Below, in pieces: positions 50,301 to 53,606 of a stretch of DNA of 53,606 nucleotides. A model generated the notes under the pieces. The model made no database searches, was not told where the DNA came from, and saw only the letters and a list, made by a program, of their open reading frames with translations. The first letter of the stretch is position 1, and every line of letters starts with the position of its first letter. The DNA is from Acanthaster planci (lineage: Eukaryota > Echinodermata > Asteroidea > Valvatida > Acanthasteridae). The stretch covers positions 174,875 through 228,480 of the forward strand of contig NW_019091602.1 in the NCBI RefSeq assembly GCF_001949145.1. Reading direction: 5' to 3'. The translations under genes and the position numbers were made by a program.

Positions 50301-51341
50301 AATGAATAAGAAACTATGGTCTTTTAATTAATAATAACCCTCAAAGAGCCAGACTTTTTTGGCCTTGTCACAGCCGGGGGGGGGGAATCTGCCCCCTCCA
50401 TCTCCACCTTACGATGATGTACTTCAATGAAATTTGACAGTGTCATAGAGGCATCCATACTTATCATCTGTGTGAAATTTCATCTAAGTTAATTAAGTCT
50501 TTACATAATTATGACTAATTAATTATTTATGGCAGGATACCACTCTGTCCTGCTGTGTACAAAGTCATTGTAAATTTCACATCTCGCTTCACCCTGCCTT
50601 CTAATATTCGTCGCCGAGAGAGAACGCCACGTCCGATTTTCATAAATTTGGGGTCAAAATGAAGCTAAAACACTGGAAGAAATTGTTGTAAGGTATTAGC
50701 ACGCAGAAAGTAATCTTAGAGACGCCTGTATAAAAAATCACCGGGCTGGGGGCTCTTTGAGGGTAAAACGGGAAAAAAATAAAATTTAAAAACTTTTAAC
50801 GGCAACTAAAATATGTCAAAAGATTAAAACTCATAGTTATTGGGTTGATCAATGTACAATTTGAAATCTTCAATGAGTAACATACGTGCTTTCAAGATTG
50901 CCTTAATATGTCTCTAGTATTGACTGCTGCCTTGGTTGTACGTACATAATGCACATCCATAAAGAGAAAACAGAACACTGTATCCGATGAGTGCGATTGT
51001 CCATGACGTGACCAGCTCACTGTGGATTGTGTTTAAATTATCTGTATGTTGAACAAACATGTCGATAGCTTCGCTTTTTCAGGGGGAGCATGAACGAGGA
51101 TCGGTGGGGCTTACAGCCTGTGAGGTGCTTGAGCTATGCCGGGAGTGCAGGCTAACATAGTCGGAAAGGTTCACGACATCGTCGTCGCTCTTTCGTTCAG
51201 GGACCAATAAACAGCTTTGATGAGCAATGCCAACATTCAGAAGACGACGCGTAACCACGAGAGAACACCCATACAGGCTACGTGAATTATCAACTCACCT
51301 GCAATGGCGCAAAGCAGCAGCAAAACGATGAATCGATTCAT
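47302..51341 (-). CDS. Insulin/relaxin-superfamily peptide precursor, intact (copy B)
   Basis: Secreted peptide hormone precursor. Exons on minus: 51299-51341, 51175-51214, 48033-48118, 47302-47423; GT..AG throughout, phases 1, 2, 1, giving 96 aa. Seen: signal peptide MNRFIVLLLLCAIA; B chain HYCGASLQEKYREICHAF with the family spacing C-G-x10-C; short C peptide ending GRGIGKR; A chain NLNEECCGEGCDDEEIYEIC with CC-x3-C-x8-C, ending at the last cysteine as in relaxin-type peptides. The phase-1 intron between B and A chains is the conserved insulin-family intron. Only one dibasic site (KR, before the A chain) is present, so the B/C boundary may be cut at a single Arg or left joined. No relaxin RxxxRxxI motif, so the subtype is open. 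The weakest point is the 40-nt exon 2 (donor GTGAAC), supported by its identity in copy A. Confidence 0.87.
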
Positions 51342-51454
51342 GATGATGGTGGTGATTGTAAGCTGTTGAACAAACGGTATTAACAGCAAAGGTTGCACGA
51401 GAAGAAACAGTACACGCCAAGCCTCAGTATGCCAAAATGTGGCAAGATCATGTC

Positions 51455-51460
51455 TTTATA
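51455..51460 (-). promoter_or_regulatory. TATA box of the insulin-like gene
   Basis: TATAAA on the minus strand (context GCTTATAAAGACATG), about 115 nt before the ATG, leaving room for a start site about 30 nt downstream and an ~85-nt 5' leader. The same box and surroundings are kept in copy A (33603-33608). Confidence 0.7.
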
Positions 51461-52924
51461 AGCAATTTTGACCCAATCCGAAGTTACTGTGGTCGAAATT
51501 GATATACCAGGAGAAATACTTCTTACCCATTTGAAGAAGATACACGTACTCAAATGATTTTTTTGTCAAATTGCGTCGCTATATAATTAGGCCAAACTAA
51601 TAATGCCTGGGCTGTAACTATTTTTGGTTCTCATAATTCTACCCTGAGTCACAAACTTAAACTTCACGAACTCTATATCAAACAACAGGATAAGGTTACA
51701 CAGTTTCTGTGAAACAAGTTTAAAGGTTTTGTCCCATTCCCTTTCATTTAATTTCCGGGTTTTAATTACAGCTATGCCAAAAAGAAATTAAACTCTTGAC
51801 CAATATTTGATTTAATCAACTGAAGGCAACGACTTTTTTCAACGACACTGCGTTTACCAAAGTCAAAGATATATACCAGCAGAATAAAAATAATTAAACA
51901 AAGGTAGCTAAATGTGTCCCTGAATTTGCTCAAAATAAACTGCGTTTAAGTGATGAAGTTGTGCACTTTTGCCAGTTAACTGTATTTTGAGTTTACAATA
52001 ATTGTTGAATGTAAAAGATTGAGGATACATCATCACACGATGCAATGTACGTAGCACAGGATTCACCTTGCAGGATGTCCCAAAAAGAATGAGGATGAAC
52101 GGAACCAAAACTAACGTCTATTTTGTCCCGAAAAAATTGTTACAAATTGTCAAGATATCAAATTTAACTCATTGTGCTTTTGAATTGAGCTAAACATTTC
52201 AATTGGAAGTCATGTTGTATTGCGGAGATATTTTCAATAATGTTAGAGAACTCATTTAGATCGAGGTTTCCTTCATTAAACTTGCCATTGTTTGTAATCA
52301 ATGAATATAGATCCTAAATTCAGGGACTTTCTTTATAAATATTGCATGTACATGTATTACAGTGTTGAAGCGTTAAGGTTCAAAACAGCCCACGTTTTCT
52401 AAGTTTTCACACGACTTTTGGTTATAGGGACCTTATCTGAAATTAGATTTGCTAAGTCCTGTCAAGAGCCTATTTTAGGGATTGACAGCTTATTTATACA
52501 TGTCATACCTTTTCCAAAAGTCCTTTTGCAAGCTGTTTGGTGGTGTCAGTAGAGGTGTAGGTTGTTCAGAAAGTTGTTATGATAACGTCATCCAGAACTG
52601 TGAATTTTGTTTAACATAGTTACTGAACAAGTTCTCACCAGCATGAAATTCACCGGATATGTAGAAACTAACTTCCTTATTTTTCTTTATAAAAGAAGCC
52701 AAAATGACGTCTTCATTTGTCACGTGACGTGTGAACATGCGTTGACTTATATGGCAGGCCAACATCTCCCGAACTACAAATTCGGCAACGTTGAAATATG
52801 CCACAGACCAACACCACAGGTGTGAAAATTGCTTTTGCCTGATCCCACGTACATGTAACATTCTTAAACACTCTATACTCAGTGCTTGTCCAAAAGCTTA
52901 GGAAAAAAATCACAAGCTCACTCA

Positions 52925-52995
52925 GGTGGGACTCGAACCCACGACCTCCTGCTTACTAGTGCAGACGTCTTGACCACTCGACAACCGAACTTGCC
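52925..52995 (-). mobile_element. tRNA-derived SINE head, tRNA-Ser-like
   Basis: On minus: TTGTCGAGTGGTCAAGAC (A-box/D arm), a CTGC/GCAG anticodon-like stem, and a T arm GTGGGTTCGAGTCCCAC with a perfect 5-bp stem. Six extra bases after the T arm argue against a working tRNA. Copy A keeps only the T-arm side. Confidence 0.65.
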
Positions 52996-53606
52996 GGGGT
53001 CGGCTGGCTGATCACAGTCAGGTGAAGCAGCGGGTACCGCGAACTATTTTCAAGGTGTACTTTACGTGAAATGTACTTTGAGCAACGGAGGCCATGTTAC
53101 CCAAAAGAAAAAAGAGGAATACCAGTGTTTTGAGAAACAATTAAAGGCGGTTTTTGATTTATGTATTATTTTCCTTCCTTCCAAAAATGTCTGAACATTC
53201 ATTCATTCGTTATTTTTTCCACATCAGGTAACAACAGTGTCACTGTAAACATTAATATTGACTTAATCTTACATTAATAATTTCCCTTAAACTGAATTGG
53301 AACCAGTAGGATAGACTAATACATAAGATACATGTACAAGAGATACGATGTGGAAGGAGATCCCCAAGAAGAAAGGCTTGACGAGTAGGGATGCCCTTGA
53401 ACTGAAGACGTTAGAATTAGCTAAGGTATAAAAGACGAGTAACAATAATAACATACCAAATGACACTTCAATGCCAATTTATCAAGCATTACAGGAATTA
53501 GGGGTAGTAAAGTGGTAGCCCATTTGAGTAATTACTCAGAGCTTGAATGGCTGGATAGAAGGAAGGTCTTCAACCTAAATTTAAACACAGGAAGACTGTG
53601 GATGCT
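52996..53606. other. Right edge, nothing recognised
   Basis: AT-rich sequence without a supported exon or repeat. Confidence 0.4.

Larger units (their letters stand above)
46543..52965. repeat. Segmental duplication, copy B
   Basis: Collinear with 28855-35160. Carries the intact insulin-like gene. Lacks the 190-bp MITE that copy A has. Homology ends inside the tRNA-like SINE at its right edge. Confidence 0.9.

Noticed and set aside
28855-52965. Direct 6.3-kb repeats as LTRs of a giant element
   Set aside because: The repeats contain spliced host-type genes, lack TG..CA ends and a target duplication, and the interior BEL/Pao has its own LTRs.
52925-52995. Functional tRNA gene
   Set aside because: T arm and a possible acceptor stem pair, but six extra bases separate them and the anticodon arm is abnormal; it fits a SINE head better.

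Overview
Animal nuclear DNA, not bacterial: every recognisable gene is broken by spliceosomal GT..AG introns, there are tRNA-derived SINEs, many small inverted-repeat transposons, a BEL/Pao LTR retrotransposon and two assembly gaps (19895-20836 and 37665-37686). The gene set and the many ACATGTAC-type palindromes would suit a marine invertebrate deuterostome (amphioxus, hemichordate or echinoderm), but the species is an inference I cannot settle from sequence alone.

Left third (1-25.4 kb) is a housekeeping cluster whose exons I could chain with consistent splice phases. EIF2B5 (translation factor eIF2B epsilon, minus, 5' half only; the gene runs off the left edge) is head-to-head with TM2D3 (plus, complete, 5 exons, 267 aa), their start codons 371 bp apart. 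TM2D3 is tail-to-tail with DDX49 (minus, complete, 12 exons, 477 aa DEAD-box helicase with all signature motifs). Within the EIF2B5 introns the opposite strand carries an unrecognised multi-exon candidate gene whose exons interleave with EIF2B5 exons, plus a 27-bp minisatellite. DDX49 introns hold a Tc1/mariner-like element ending 8 bp from a splice donor, a SINE, hairpin MITEs and a ~1 kb inverted-repeat element.

Right half (28.8-53 kb) is a segmental duplication of about 6.3 kb (copy A 28855-35160, copy B 46543-52965), separated by about 11 kb that contains a 5824-bp BEL/Pao element with 301-bp LTRs and an ATTTA target duplication. Each duplicated unit carries, on the minus strand, a four-exon insulin-superfamily prohormone gene. 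Copy B is intact: TATA box, signal peptide, B chain with CG...C spacing, phase-1 intron in the C peptide, KR cleavage site, and A chain with CC-x3-C-x8-C; 96 aa in all. Copy A has the same exons but is broken (stop in the signal peptide, second B-chain cysteine changed to arginine, 4-bp frameshift), so it is a pseudogene or, at most, a gene decoding only the A-chain exon. These genes are too small and too split to appear as long ORFs and are the most interesting content of the window.

The remaining stretches (9.9-11.8 kb, 25.4-28.8 kb, 41.5-46.5 kb, 53.0-53.6 kb) show repeats and no gene I can support.
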